Positions 45,736-57,059 of a stretch of 64,000 nt of DNA are shown here, in pieces. The notes below the pieces were generated by a model, which was given only the letters and a program-made list of their open reading frames with translations, was not told the DNA's origin and searched no databases. Where the stretch lies: positions 68,802,692-68,866,691 of the forward strand of contig OY987299.1 of assembly GCA_963920635.1 (NCBI GenBank), written 5' to 3'. This DNA comes from Pseudeuparius sepicola (Eukaryota; Arthropoda; Insecta; Coleoptera; Anthribidae). Position numbers and translations under genes: made by a program. Each line of letters starts with the position of its first letter. Positions within the stretch are counted from its first letter, which is position 1.

Positions 45736-46339
45736 AGTGTTGTTGCTTCGCAACATTCACAACATTGAAGTGATTCTGATCCGCATTTTCGGATACCACT
45801 TGGTGGGCGTCAGTACCCCACTAAAATAAATGTGTGGTGCGCCATTTATTATTACGGAATAATAGCTCCATACTTCTTTAACACTTCTTGTAATGCGGAT
45901 AGTTACTTAGATAATATGTTAAGAAATTTCCTTGGCGGTGAATTAGAAAACCCTTAACTTTAGAATACCGTCGTTCATTTTATTTTCGTCAAGATGGATG
46001 CTCAGCACATTGTGCGGCAAGTGTAAGACGTAAGACAACAGAACAATAATTAAAATAAAAATAAAATAAATAAAAATAGCCAAATCTTTTGGGAAATTGG
46101 TATTAGAGACTGCCTTTTACTTTTGAACAACTTTTCCTAGTAACTTGCACTTTACTCTTGTACCATTTTAAATTTTTTAAATTTGAACACCCCATAAAAG
46201 AAATGGTAAATTTTTCTATCCCAATCTTAATTTAAGAACCAGCAAAACTTTTTATCAAGAGTAACTTTTTTCGACAAATAAAAAAAATTAAAAAAATATT
46301 TTCCTACTCAACACCTTTTCTGAGGACATACTGTATGTC
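45736..46339. other. No gene recognised
   Basis: AT-rich sequence with no feature beyond short simple runs such as AAATAAAATAAATAAAAAT near 46050. Confidence 0.4.
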
Positions 46340-47000
46340 ATACGTTTGCTTCAGCCGTTTTTACAATACAGGGCGTTAAACTTAATTTTTTCATGTTTTA
46401 TTATCATGTTTTATAACCAACATATTTTCTTATAATTAATTTATCAACAAACGTTTAGTTTCCGAGATACAAGATGTTAAAACATGAAAAAGATGAAGTT
46501 TGAACGCCCTGTATTGTAAAAATGGCTGAAATAAATATAAGATACAGGTGAATTTTTTTTGATGATTTTGATATTTGTGATCTCGGAAACTAGCCTTGTG
46601 GATTTTTGAAAAAAGGCATGGCTTACTTAAAATTTTACCGATTTATTCTAATCCGTCTAGCTTCTTTGTATCTGATTTTAGATGAAAACTGCAAATACAA
46701 AAGTTGGAGGTAATTGTGTCCTCAATGCGGTTATCTTGTCGTAGTTGCCGTGACAGCTGCCATTTTCGTGATATGACACAAACTTGTGTTTTTTCAAATG
46801 AAACCAAAGTTGGCCATGGTCTCAAAAAATCAGGCATTTTTAGAGCTTTCCAACAATATGTATAATACTCGATATGGTTATTCGGAAAAATAACGGAAAT
46901 AACTATGGTTTCCATTTTAAAAAACACAAGTCTGTGTCATATCTCGAAAATGGCAGCAGTCACGGAAAGTAGGACATGATAACCGCATTAGGGTTCCTAT
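46340..47000. mobile_element. Two adjacent foldback MITEs
   Basis: First (about 46365-46520): TACAGGGCGTTAAACTT and its inverse GAAGTTTGAACGCCCTGTA with inner CATGTTTTA arms. Second (about 46640-47000): arms with GCGGTTATC / GATAACCGC, CTGCCATTTTCG / CGAAAATGGCAG and AAACTTGTGTTTTT / AAAAACACAAG. Confidence 0.65.
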
Positions 47001-47309
47001 CTGAATACATAATCACTTCATCATCTCAGTTGATTTCAATAGAAAACCGGGAAAGAATCGTATGTGCAACTGAATAATTTTTTTTGAGATTAACCTTCAG
47101 TTTTAGCCGTCCCATTTTTTTCTGAGCGAATTTTTTCCAATCGTTTTCCTACATAATGTGTACCTACTATTAGTGTACTCTAAATGGAGGAATAGACATA
47201 ATTTGGAAAACTTGCTAGGCTTTTCAAAAATCTCCACAATTAGTGGTACTGGACAGCGAAATTTTGAAAAACGGAAAAACTGAAATAACTCAAAAACCAT
47301 TGCCTTTTG
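47001..47309. other. No gene recognised
   Basis: AT-rich spacer between foldback MITEs and tandem repeat block. Confidence 0.4.
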
Positions 47310-48180
47310 TATCATACATTATAGGGGTCAATGAACTTCAAATGAAGAACCATTTTATACAATTCTGATGTTGGTTGTATCATGCCGACATTCTTTTCTT
47401 CAAAAATAATTAGCCAAAACAAAGAGCTAAATTTATACATCGCCGCCATGTTGGATTTAAAAAAATAGGCCATTGTGAAGGTTTTGGTTTTCTGCAAGCA
47501 ACGATGCCTCGTTTTTTAAAAGCGGTTAGTAAACAAAAAAATATGGGAAAAGGAACGGAGGCATTTTCAGTAGTACAGAATAACATTCATGAAAATCACT
47601 CTTCCTATTTTTTCGTATAGCTCCGCCCACCAACTTTTCTTGCAGTGGTCTCAAAATGTATAGGAAGGACCACTTTACTAATTTGAGACCAAACAAAGGG
47701 CTAAGTTTAAACATCGCCATCATGTTGGATTTTAAAAAATCGGCCATTGTCAAGTTTTCTGTCAATAGCTTATTGTTTCCCGTAAGCAACGCTGCCTTAT
47801 TTTTTAAAATCGGTTAATAAATTAAAAAATATGGGAAAAAGAACGAAGGAAGTTTTATTACTGCAGCATAAAAATGATGAAAATGATGCTTTTTTTATTG
47901 CGTATAGCTCATAGCTCCGCCCCCGATGGACCCATTTTCCTCACATTGGTCTCAAAATGTAGAGGAAGGACCACTTTACTCACTCTTTGCAATGGTTGCA
48001 TCACGCATGCATTTTTTCTTCAAAAAAATTAGCCCAAACAAATGGCTAAGATTAAACATCGCCGCCATGTTGGATTTTAAGAAATTAGACATTTTGAAGG
48101 TTTCTGTCAATAGCTTATTCTTTTCTGCAAACAACGATGCCTGGTTTTTTAAAATTGGTTGATAAACAAAAAAATATTAT
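47310..48180 (-). repeat. Tandem diverged repeat, three units, reverse orientation
   Basis: Same family as 40961-41890 on the opposite strand. Units at about 47310-47530, 47530-47830 and 47830-48175 share CATCGCCGCCATGTTGGATTT, AAGGACCACTTTACT and a TAGCTCCGCCC word. The two blocks may be arms of an older, larger inverted structure. Confidence 0.65.
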
Positions 48181-48227
48181 TAAAACAAAAAAGTCCAAAA
48201 TTTTTTGGCCCACCTGGTATTAGTTTT

Positions 48228-49425
48228 GAAGTATTATATATGACTAAATTTGGGCTCTGTTGATATCAACAATATTATTTGGAAAAAATATTAGTGATAC
48301 ATTTTTTATAAAGCGAAATATCCCATTTAATTTGAAGTGTCAAACTTGTCAGTTTGTTCAGTATATAGGTACTATAAACATTTGAAAAAAATATATATTC
48401 ATAATACTTGTGATTGGCATAAGATCTAGTTACCCATGGAAATAAATAATTTTAGTATGATGTTAAATTCAAGTATTGTAGACATAGTAGGCCTTCAAAA
48501 TTTGAAAATAAAGTGGTTTACATGCCCTTATTGGAGTATCGAATAGCTACTAGAGAATTGTTATTTTAAATAATAAAACAATATGCAACTTGTAGATATT
48601 CTTTTCTGTTATGTAAATAAATTAAAAACACTTAATATTTTCATTTAACGTAATGTTTATCCTTTTGGTAATGGTGATTCCAAAGCAATAATTATCTTCG
48701 AAATGACAATAACAAAATATTGCATGTTATAAATACATGCTCAGTATGAACACACACTTTTCACAAAAAGCAAGACCACATTCTTCAAAATTTCATCTTT
48801 CAGCTTTAGAATTTCAGCTGCTGCATACTTCAAGTATTCTCATTTTTCAGAATTACACATTTTGCTGAGCTGTTTCCTGTTTGGGTAACCCCTGCCTTCG
48901 ATCGACCTTAGTTTGAATCGAAGTTGAGGCAGATTTCATGGACATGTTTTTATAGAAAATCCGCCGATGGCCAAAGCGCTGAACAAAATGTAGATTCACG
49001 GGATTGCATGGGAAGCTTTATTTGTGTGATTTACTATTTTCCTACACTCACCGGGATTACTACGGTTTTATAGGTTTTTCTGTAGTACTTGAACGAATGA
49101 TATCCTAGTTCTATTGGGAAAAGTCGGCGCTAGCCGCAAATGGCAAAGAATTATTATATGGTACCATATTAGTTTGTGAGGATGAGAATTATTGATATTA
49201 TTATAACACATTTATTTCCATGGGTAACTAGATCTTATGTCGACCATAAAAGTTACCAACATTTTTCTTAAATTTTTGTAGTAAATCCAGAACAAACAGG
49301 CAAGTTTGACACATCAAATTGAATGAGACATTTTGCTTTACAAAATACAAATAATTAAATAATTTTACAAATAATTTAATTTTCGAGGCCAATAGGGTCC
49401 AAATTTTACCGTAATCCATACAACA
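48228..49425. mobile_element. Foldback element with about 220-bp arms
   Basis: 48228-48450 and 49205-49425 are inverted. The innermost 30 bp are perfect (AAGATCTAGTTACCCATGG). Outer parts share GTGTCAAACTTG and AAATTTGG. The 750-bp loop has no recognised gene. Confidence 0.7.
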
Positions 49426-49700
49426 AAACTAATGTAATACATAAATTATATTGGTGACAGTGGTTTAAAAATTTCGGATTTTTCCGATTTTTGGACATTG
49501 TTTTCGTAGTTGGTCTCCACATACCTGTATATTAACATATACTGCTTTTGGCCCTATTGCGCACGGCAAGGCGTAAGGAAAGAAAAGAGATGAAATTGCC
49601 ATTTTTAACCATATATTGACAGTTTGAATGGTGGCTACTTTAAGTTTTTAATCGCGATTTTTTTCATTTTCTTATTTACGAGATCAAAAAATGCAAATGC
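49426..49700. other. No gene recognised
   Basis: Short AT-rich interval upstream of a weak coding remnant. Confidence 0.4.
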
Positions 49701-50073
49701 AAAGAGACTTTTGCATCCAGATTGTGAAATTGCATTCCATAGGTAAGTAATAGGTGTAATTTTTTGCCAAATAATATTGTTTTTCATTGATATTTTTTGA
49801 TTTCTTGCTGATTTTTAGGTTTTCAAGAGAAGAAACTAAATTTAGAAAGTGGCTTTAACTCTAGGTGTCATCGACAATAATATTCAAGAAGTAGGTGACT
49901 ATGAGGATGAGGAAAATAGAGACATTGTAATTCTCGATATGACGAAGAGAGGCCCATTTCTGGAGCAAATAGAATTAACCAAAGAAATGCAAACAGCAGC
50001 AGGAGGTAAACCTGTTAACTGCAGATTACCGCCAGCAAAATTATTGCAGCTTATCAAAGACGAGCGTAATTAG
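49701..50073 (+). pseudogene. Decayed coding remnant, possibly THAP-type
   Basis: 49690-49742 reads LHPDCEIAFHR, followed by an AGGTAAGT donor. After an acceptor at 49818 the frame gives FSREETKFRKWL, then a stop. The joined pattern C..(A)FHRF...RKW loosely resembles a THAP DNA-binding domain. From 49849, another frame stays open for 74 codons (ENRDIVILDMTKRGPFLEQI, LPPAKLLQLI) to TAG at 50073 without an ATG. Protein-like composition suggests a remnant of a transposase or host gene, but no family was recognised for it. Low confidence. Confidence 0.3.
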
Positions 50074-50370
50074 AAATCACTTAACTTACATTTTTTAAGC
50101 AAAGATTAAAGTGATAGAAGTTGAAGTTACCAAGATTTCTTTTGCTTGTATTTTTTAAACAAACAAAAATAAAAAGTTCTAAGGAATAAAACTAGCTGCC
50201 TAAAAATTCAGAAATAGGTATAGATATGTTCCTGGGAAATAGGTTATTATTATTATTATCAAAGAAATAATTATACCAAGTAATAGTGTATGAAAATGTT
50301 AGGTAATTAAAATATTCTCATCTTATTATAAGTAATTATTTATAATGTAGCTATTGTATAGGGTATAAGC

Positions 50371-50671
50371 GTTGAGTGCAGAAATAACAAGAGGCGCATC
50401 TAATGCGGAGATTTTGCGCCAGATTTCTACGCCCTGGCCAACTGCTTTAGGGCGACTTAATCAACGAGAAACCGCATCAAGTCGTCCTAAAGCAGTTGAC
50501 CGGGATCTATCGGCACTGAGATTTATGTCCCGGGTGACGCCTTAGAACGACATGATAGATGAAAAACCGATTCAATTCATCCTAAAACAATTGACCGGGA
50601 TCTATCGGCATTGAGATTGTGGACTCGCTATTATACGTGACGGTAGCGCCTCTTATTATTCTTCACTCAAC
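50371..50671. mobile_element. 301-bp MITE with internal duplication
   Basis: Inverted ends GTTGAGTGCAGAAATAACAA and the complement of the right end (GTTGAGTGAAGAATAATAAG) both lead to AGGCGC. Flanking GGTATAAGC (50362-50370) and AGTATAAGG (50672-50680) match at 7 of 9, a likely 8-9 bp target duplication (hAT- or MULE-like size). Inside, CCTAAARCARTTGACCGGGA and ATCTATCGGCA occur twice. Confidence 0.75.
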
Positions 50672-51085
50672 AGTATAAGGTATCATGTACAATAATAATT
50701 ATATTAGTATTAACTGCTTCGTTTCCCGAATGCATGAATTTAAAATTAAAACCAAGAAAAATCTTGGACCTATGTTGTACTTTGAACTAAAATGATTTCC
50801 ATTTTACACACTACGACAACCAAGACATAACATTATTTATGGAACCCACCCATATAAATTATTTCAAATTTCTCGCCTCATTTAGGGTTAAAAAATGGCC
50901 GCCAAATTATTCCCCTGGTCGGATGTCTCTTTTGCGCTGTACAGGTTGCTATAGGTATATGTTGGTCACGAACAGCAAATTTAATTATGACAAAAGAAGG
51001 CCGCCTGGAGACGGCGCTATCAATTGCACCTGCCACTGATTTTTTCTGCCAAAGAATAGCAGAGATATTTTGAGTGAACTACTTA

Positions 51086-53763
51086 TATACAGGGTGTTCC
51101 ATAACAATGTGCAAATATTTGGAAAAGGCGTTCTACAGGTGGTTTTAAGGGGGTCTTTCATGTAAAATTTTTTGATTTAAAACTTCTGCAAAGTTATTCC
51201 ACCCTTAAGAGGGACAAAAAATTTGGCTTTGATTTGTTTTTCTCAAAAATGGTTGAATCTAGAAACTTGGATTTTTAAACACATCACCAGCAAGACACTT
51301 TATAGTAGAATTACTTTTTGCACCCTATGCATCCTAAAAGTAGAAGTCCGAAACACATATTAGTTTGTTTTACATAACTTTTTTGTAAGTTAGTTTATTT
51401 AAAGAGCAAAATTTGTATTCTGTGTGCCAATTAATTTAGAAAATTTTTACTGTTGGAATTTTTTAATCAACTTAATAGTTTGTTGTTGTTGCGACCTTCT
51501 TGGAAAACCTGGAATTGTTGGAGAATTTTAATATTGCAAAAAATCAGGGAAATGTGAGCAGAGTCAGGGAAGTTTGCTATAATCGACTGACAGTCGTGGA
51601 ATTTGACTTTTCGATATTTAAAATTTTTTCTGCTTCTAAATATTGAGTTTTAGCAAAATATGTTTTCTTTCAATTTTGTTGCAAAGTAAAAACTATGGTG
51701 ACATAGTGATCGTGATTATATCTTATTTGGTCAGGGAAAACCAGGAAAAGTCAAGGAATTTCGAATTTGAAATGTGGTGGCAACCCTGCCTGGAAAAAAT
51801 AAAATTACTTTTTTGTTCCATATTTATATACAGTTTTTGACACTTATGATTACATAAAAACATAGTAGGAAGGTGTCATTTTGGTCACTTTCGTATTTTA
51901 CTGTTTACGAGCACGGTAAGGAATACTTTTTCTTAGATTCAAAGACATTTAAATAAAAAAATGATTCCGCTAAATTTAAAAAAATAAAATTATTGTTCAA
52001 TATTTTTTTTATAGATGGCAAATGTCCGAGCATTTATGATTTTGAGCAGGTCACTTTTAAAAATGTCCGCCGAGGCCTCGAGCATTTATGGACATTTTGG
52101 AAAATGGTGCCATTGTATTGCTTGCGAAAAGACCTTTAAAACAAGACCCAATATGGATGAATTTTGATTAAAAAAGTGTAAAGTAAAACAAAAATAAAAA
52201 AATTTAAAATATGTACAATTTTAAAAAAATGTTTCTAGTTACAGACTGAAGACAGATTTATAAGACCCAATGCGTAGGTACATGTAGGATGTAGGTTAGT
52301 TAGTTTAGCAATCAATAAGATATTTCAGTATTGTTAAAATTTAAAATTATTAAAATAAGTTTTGATCTGAAATTCAACACAGTAATTAATAAAATTACCT
52401 AAATTAATTAACGATGAGAGGTATATTCAATATTCAATAGGTACTTATACATCTACATCAGAAATACTTTTTTTACATTTTTTTACTACTAAATCTAAAT
52501 AACTTCTTTATCTGTACTGGAGCCTTTGAACATTGAATTAAATGATTTCTCATTCTTCCTGCATAGGTAAAATATTCAGCTTTACAAAATTCACAAATAG
52601 CATATTTCAATTTTTGGTCACTTCTTTTCTTGAAGTAATTCTAGACAATTGAATTTTGTTTGACCAATTTGGAAAGTAGGTACACAGTTCGCAATATTCT
52701 AGGTTAGCATTAGAAACGTTTTTGTAGTTTTATAGGTTAGAAAAGAAGTTTTTTTTTATAAATGACCATAAATGCTCATAAATGACCATAAATACTCACA
52801 AGTGACCAGAAATTCTCATTTATTCTCTAACTGACGACATTTATATCAATGATCATAAATGCTCCAAAACTGCCGGACAGTGACCAAAAATGGCAAGACA
52901 CTTTTAAAAATGTCCTATTCATAAATGCTCAAATTCTTCTGCTCATAAATGCTCAAGCCATCTATATATTTTTTTATTTAAATGTCTTTTGACTGTAGAA
53001 AAAAGTATTCCCTACCGTAAACAGTAAAATAAGACAGTGAGAAAAATGACACCTGCCTACTATGTCTTTATGAAATTGTGAGTGTCAAAAACTGTATTTA
53101 AATACGGAACAAAAAAGTAATTTAAATTTTTTCAACACACTATTATGTAATGGAAAAAATAACAAGAGTAAAAATGTTTCTAAATTAATTGCGCTACAGA
53201 ATATGTATTTCTCTTGGGAAATTACCCTTAGGATGCATAGGGTGCAAAAAGTAATTCTATCATAAAGTGTCTTCTTACTTGCTGGTAACGTATCCCAAAA
53301 TTCAAGTTTCTAGATTCAACAACAGTTTTTGAGAAAAAAAAATCAAAAACAATTTTTTGTCCTTCTTAATCCTTTACGGACGGCTGTGGTTTTGCCGTGC
53401 ATGGCCTGCTGGATGGTTGCGGGAAGTGCTTGCCACTCTGATACCTTTCTACGCCACATACCCACAGGCCGATCTGAACTACCCCTCCCTAATCAACTAG
53501 AGGAAACACACATAACTAATCACAAGGAAGTATTGGTCCACGTAGGCACATCTGATATAATACCCAAGTATCCCCAGCACCCTCCAATAATCAACTGGGG
53601 TAGTCTACCGTACCAAAACGCGCCTCTCCCCAAATAACTCTTAGTTGTTTCCCGTCCGGTGGACATGAAAATTTTTCAACACTCCAGTGAAAGGTCCTTC
53701 TTAAACTCACCTGTAGAACACTTTCTCCATATATTTGCACATCATTACGGAACAGCCTATATA
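51086..53763. mobile_element. Large foldback element, TATACAGGGTGTTCC ends
   Basis: The arms, about 51086-52120 and 52830-53763, are inverted relative to each other with moderate divergence. Shared stretches include TTCTACAGGTG, GAATTACTTTTTGCACCCTA, ATTTTACTGTTTACG and GAGCATTTATGA. The left end is TATACAGGGTGTTCC and the right end GGAACAGCCTATATA. A dense set of ATAAATGCTCATAAATG-type words lies at the inner edge. The loop (about 52120-52830) has no recognised gene, so this is a 2.7-kb non-coding foldback. Its right arm is the part duplicated at 16.3-17.2 kb. Confidence 0.75.
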
Positions 53764-54568
53764 TAAATTAATATACAGGGTGTTTCCTAACCTTTCTGAC
53801 AATAAAGGAGTTTTAACACTTTTAAGATGGAAATGTGGTAAAAAAAGTTTTTCGAATATTGCTTCATATTCTTTTATTAATTAATGACAATAATTTTTTT
53901 TTCAAAATAATAATTATTATTGGTGTACCAATTAGGTAAAAAAAGTTTTTGAACAGCCTGTATTTTGAAAACGAAGCAATATTCGAACAACTTTTATTCT
54001 ACATTTTCGTCTTAAAACTAGGTGAGGTTTCACCTCCTTGACTTTGTCAGAAAGGTTAGGAAACACCATATATACAGTGTGTCCCAGATTGAAAACGTAC
54101 CACCTTTTTAAAATCGTTATTTGTTGACCGAAGTACTATTGTGGATTTATTTAGAAAAAAAAATACTATGATTTTTATTTAGGATCACACAAAATTTATC
54201 TGTGCCAATTTTACATTGTTTTAGAATGTGAGAAAAAATATTATTATTGGACTTTTAGAAATATTACTCATTTGAAATAATTGCAATTTGTTTAGTTTTA
54301 CAATTTTTCACCATTTTATAAAAAAAAATTTAGGCATCGATTTGTTGATTAATTGTTAAAAAACAAAAAATTCCTTCAATTAAGAAATAAATTTATTTCT
54401 TATTTTAGATTAAGGAAAATTGGTACCTACATATAGGTTTTAACCCTTTCGGGACCGGACCCGGACTAACACGCATATAAAAGTTGAGTCAGTGGGACCG
54501 GAACCGACTATAAACGCAAGTAGGGAGGCATGAGAAAGGACTGGAACCGGACGGACACGCGTTGACTA
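52810..54568. repeat. Segmental direct duplication, copy 2
   Basis: Near-identical to 16304-18049. Here the left foldback arm is intact and the TTAA MITE at the right is complete, so this looks like the parental arrangement and the 16-kb copy the derived one. Confidence 0.85.
53772..54074. mobile_element. Foldback MITE, second copy
   Basis: Copy of 17253-17555 within the duplication, with the same TATACAGGGTGTTTCC ends. Confidence 0.75.
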
Positions 54569-54884
54569 CGGATACATTGGAACGCCTACTTTACATTGGC
54601 CATGTCCCCAAATTAATGTCATCGGCTGATTTTCTAGTAATGGCATCTAGTTGGGTGGTCCTTCTCGTAAAAAACACTTACTTGTGCACTTAAATACATC
54701 AATAAATTCGAACACAAGCTCATTTGCATGTGGGTGCATGCAAAAAATGACTTATATTGTGAAAAGATCTGTTGTTATGTAATGACTGTTTTGCAATTAA
54801 GGACCGGAACCGTACATACACGCATGCGCTTCCTGCTGTGGTCCACTGGGTACAGATCCTCAGGCGGCCGCAGTCCCGAAAGGG
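54444..54884. mobile_element. piggyBac-like TTAA MITE, copy 2 (intact)
   Basis: 441 bp between TTAA at 54440-54443 and TTAA at 54885-54888. It carries ACACGCATGCGCTTCC at about 54819-54834 uninterrupted, and thus shows the empty site of the palindromic element. Confidence 0.85.
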
Positions 54885-54888
54885 TTAA

Positions 54889-55724
54889 GTGATTCTGATC
54901 AAGAATCTGCAGTCTTTTTCTAAAAAAATTCCTAACAGTTCCTCTTGAAATTTGAGGTCACAAAAATAATAATAATAAGGTTATTTCTTTTAGAAAGTAC
55001 AAAATATATGATACTATATTAGATTAGACCTATAGTCAAATAATTATTAATTACTATTAAAATGCAAATAAGGTAAGCTGAAATGCAAAGACTTTCGTCG
55101 CATTGATCACAACTCATTGAATACGAATTTGGAAACCTACCTAACAAAAAAGTTTTGCAAAATCTGTCAACAAATAAGTTTTTACCAGGATAGTACGTTC
55201 TTAACATGGACGCACTGTATATTTATAAAGGCAGGATATTAACCTAACCTTGCAATCTTAATTAAATCTATTTTTTCTATATAACAGTTACAAGTCCAAT
55301 TTTTTACATTAGCCAAAAGGTGTGTCATCAAAATAATGTATGAATACAATTTCTACAAATAAATGATTTTTCCCATTATAAAGTATAGAAATAAAGGTTT
55401 AATAATTGCATTCATCATAATCTCACTTCACACATATATGAAAAACATTATTTAGAAAATTCTAGTAAAAGTAACACGTCTAAAATAATATAGATTCGTG
55501 GGACGTTTCTTTTGCAAATTTTTATAAATGACTTTATAAGTTAAATCATTACAACCAAAGGTTTGTACAAATAGATTTTGTAAATACTCCATTTTTGTCA
55601 AAAGTAACATATTATTCTGGTACTTTTTATAAACGGCAATCTTATGGTTTAGTTCACATTTCACCAGAAAGAAATTTGAGTCAGCCATAATAATATATAA
55701 TATGCATGACGCTCTTAGCTAAAT
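54889..55724. other. No firm gene; one candidate small frame
   Basis: A minus-strand frame (55688 down to 55452, 78 codons, ATG in the context ATTATGGC) has balanced composition (KCELNHKIAVYKKYQNN, FVQTFGCNDLTYKVIYK) unlike random AT-rich DNA. It may be a host exon or a retained fragment. No domain was recognised, and the ATG lies 40 bp from a MITE edge. Confidence 0.3.
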
Positions 55725-56585
55725 ACATTGTCTCCCTGTATTGTTTGGAAGACTCTTGTAAATGACAAAAAAAAATAGAGTTCAAATTTGACTTTTTGGG
55801 GTTCAACCCTGCTTGGTTTGAAACTAATATGTGACATAATTTTACTTTCGAAAAATCATGTATGCCTTGGAAATTAAAAAAACTAATTTTTCACACCAGC
55901 AAAGTGCCTTTTTGTGGGTTCTACGACAAAATAATATAAAGGAAACTTGTTCAGAATGACTGAGTAGGTTTGCAAAATTTGAAGTCTATGCCAACTTTGA
56001 TTTTTTACTTGTTTTCCACTTTTTTAGAAATGTGCCGTTTCTGTAGCTTTCACGTAAAATTGTTATTAAGGAAACTTGTTCATGATGAGAAACTGCGTAG
56101 GTGTGAACAATTTCAAAAGCCTAAGCCTACTTCAACTTTTATATGTTTTAAGTTTTTTAGCAGAAAAAATCAAAGTAGGCCTAGGCTTTTGAAATTTTGC
56201 GAACCTACCACGTTTTTCATCATAAACATGTTCCCATTTTGACGTGAAAGCTACAGAAAGGGCATTGTTCTAAAAAAGAGGAAACAAGTAAAAATCAAAG
56301 TAGGCCTAGACTTTTGAAATTTTGCAAACCTTCTCAGTTTCTCATTCCAAACAAGTTTCCTTAATAACATTTTGCTGTAAAAACTACAAAAAAAGCACAT
56401 TACTGGCGTGAAAAATTAGTTTTTCAAAATTTCCAATGCAGGTGATATTTTAAGAGTAAAATTATGTCACAAATTAGTTTCAAACCAAGCAGGGCTGTGC
56501 CCCAAAAGGTCAAATTTGAACTCGAATTTTTTTTGTCATTTACAAGAGTCATCCAAACAATCCAGGGACACACTGTATAGTATTA
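55725..56585. mobile_element. Foldback element with nested inner arms
   Basis: Outer arms at about 55735-55910 and 56405-56575 are inverted (TTGTTTGG, ACAAGAGTC, CAAATTTGA, TTTGAAACTAAT, AAAAATTAGTTTTT). Inner copies of a TTTCTGTAGCTTTCACG / GCCTAGGCTTTTGAAA block occur at about 56030, 56180 and 56290 in alternate orientation. A related fragment is at 26430-26545. Confidence 0.7.
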
Positions 56586-56880
56586 ATTATTGTTCTCTGT
56601 TACAATATTTAGAAAATCAATAATAAGAGTAAGATTTCATCAGACAAGTTTTTGATACAGCTCACAACTTATAAAATACATATAGTAACTAATCGGATAA
56701 AATGATTTTTCTAGAGGTGCAATACTCGAATCATTAATAAAAAAGGCAGTTTTGTTCTCCAAAATAACTATAAGTAGTTTATTTTCCAAGAAAGATTTTC
56801 ACTTGAAGAAATTAGACATACAAAATTTTGCGTAATTTCTTTATAGAATAAAAATCACTGGAGTAACTTACTTGGCAGTA
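56586..56880. other. No gene recognised
   Basis: AT-rich, downstream side of the candidate exon below. Confidence 0.4.
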
Positions 56881-56881
56881 G

Positions 56882-57059
56882 TGAAAATATAAACCCATGT
56901 CATTTTAATTAGGAATTCTTCAAGAATCCTCATGCGATTACAGCCATTTTGCAAGTATGATTCACTTTTGTTAGTATTATGTATTTTCCAAATTTTAATC
57001 ATAGCCAAGTTAATGTTATTGAATGGGAACATGGCATAAAAAAAGAGCAAAGAAGCCAT
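56882..57059 (-). CDS. Candidate first coding exon (minus strand)
   Basis: An ATG at 57059 in a good context (CAAGATGG) opens a frame that reaches a strong donor GTAAGT at about 56881-56876. The translation begins MASLLFFYAMFPFNNINLAM, a hydrophobic start that could be a signal or membrane segment, then NKSESYLQNGCNRMRILEEF. Start context and donor agree, but no second exon was identified and the family is not recognised. A chance combination in AT-rich DNA is possible. Confidence 0.3.
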
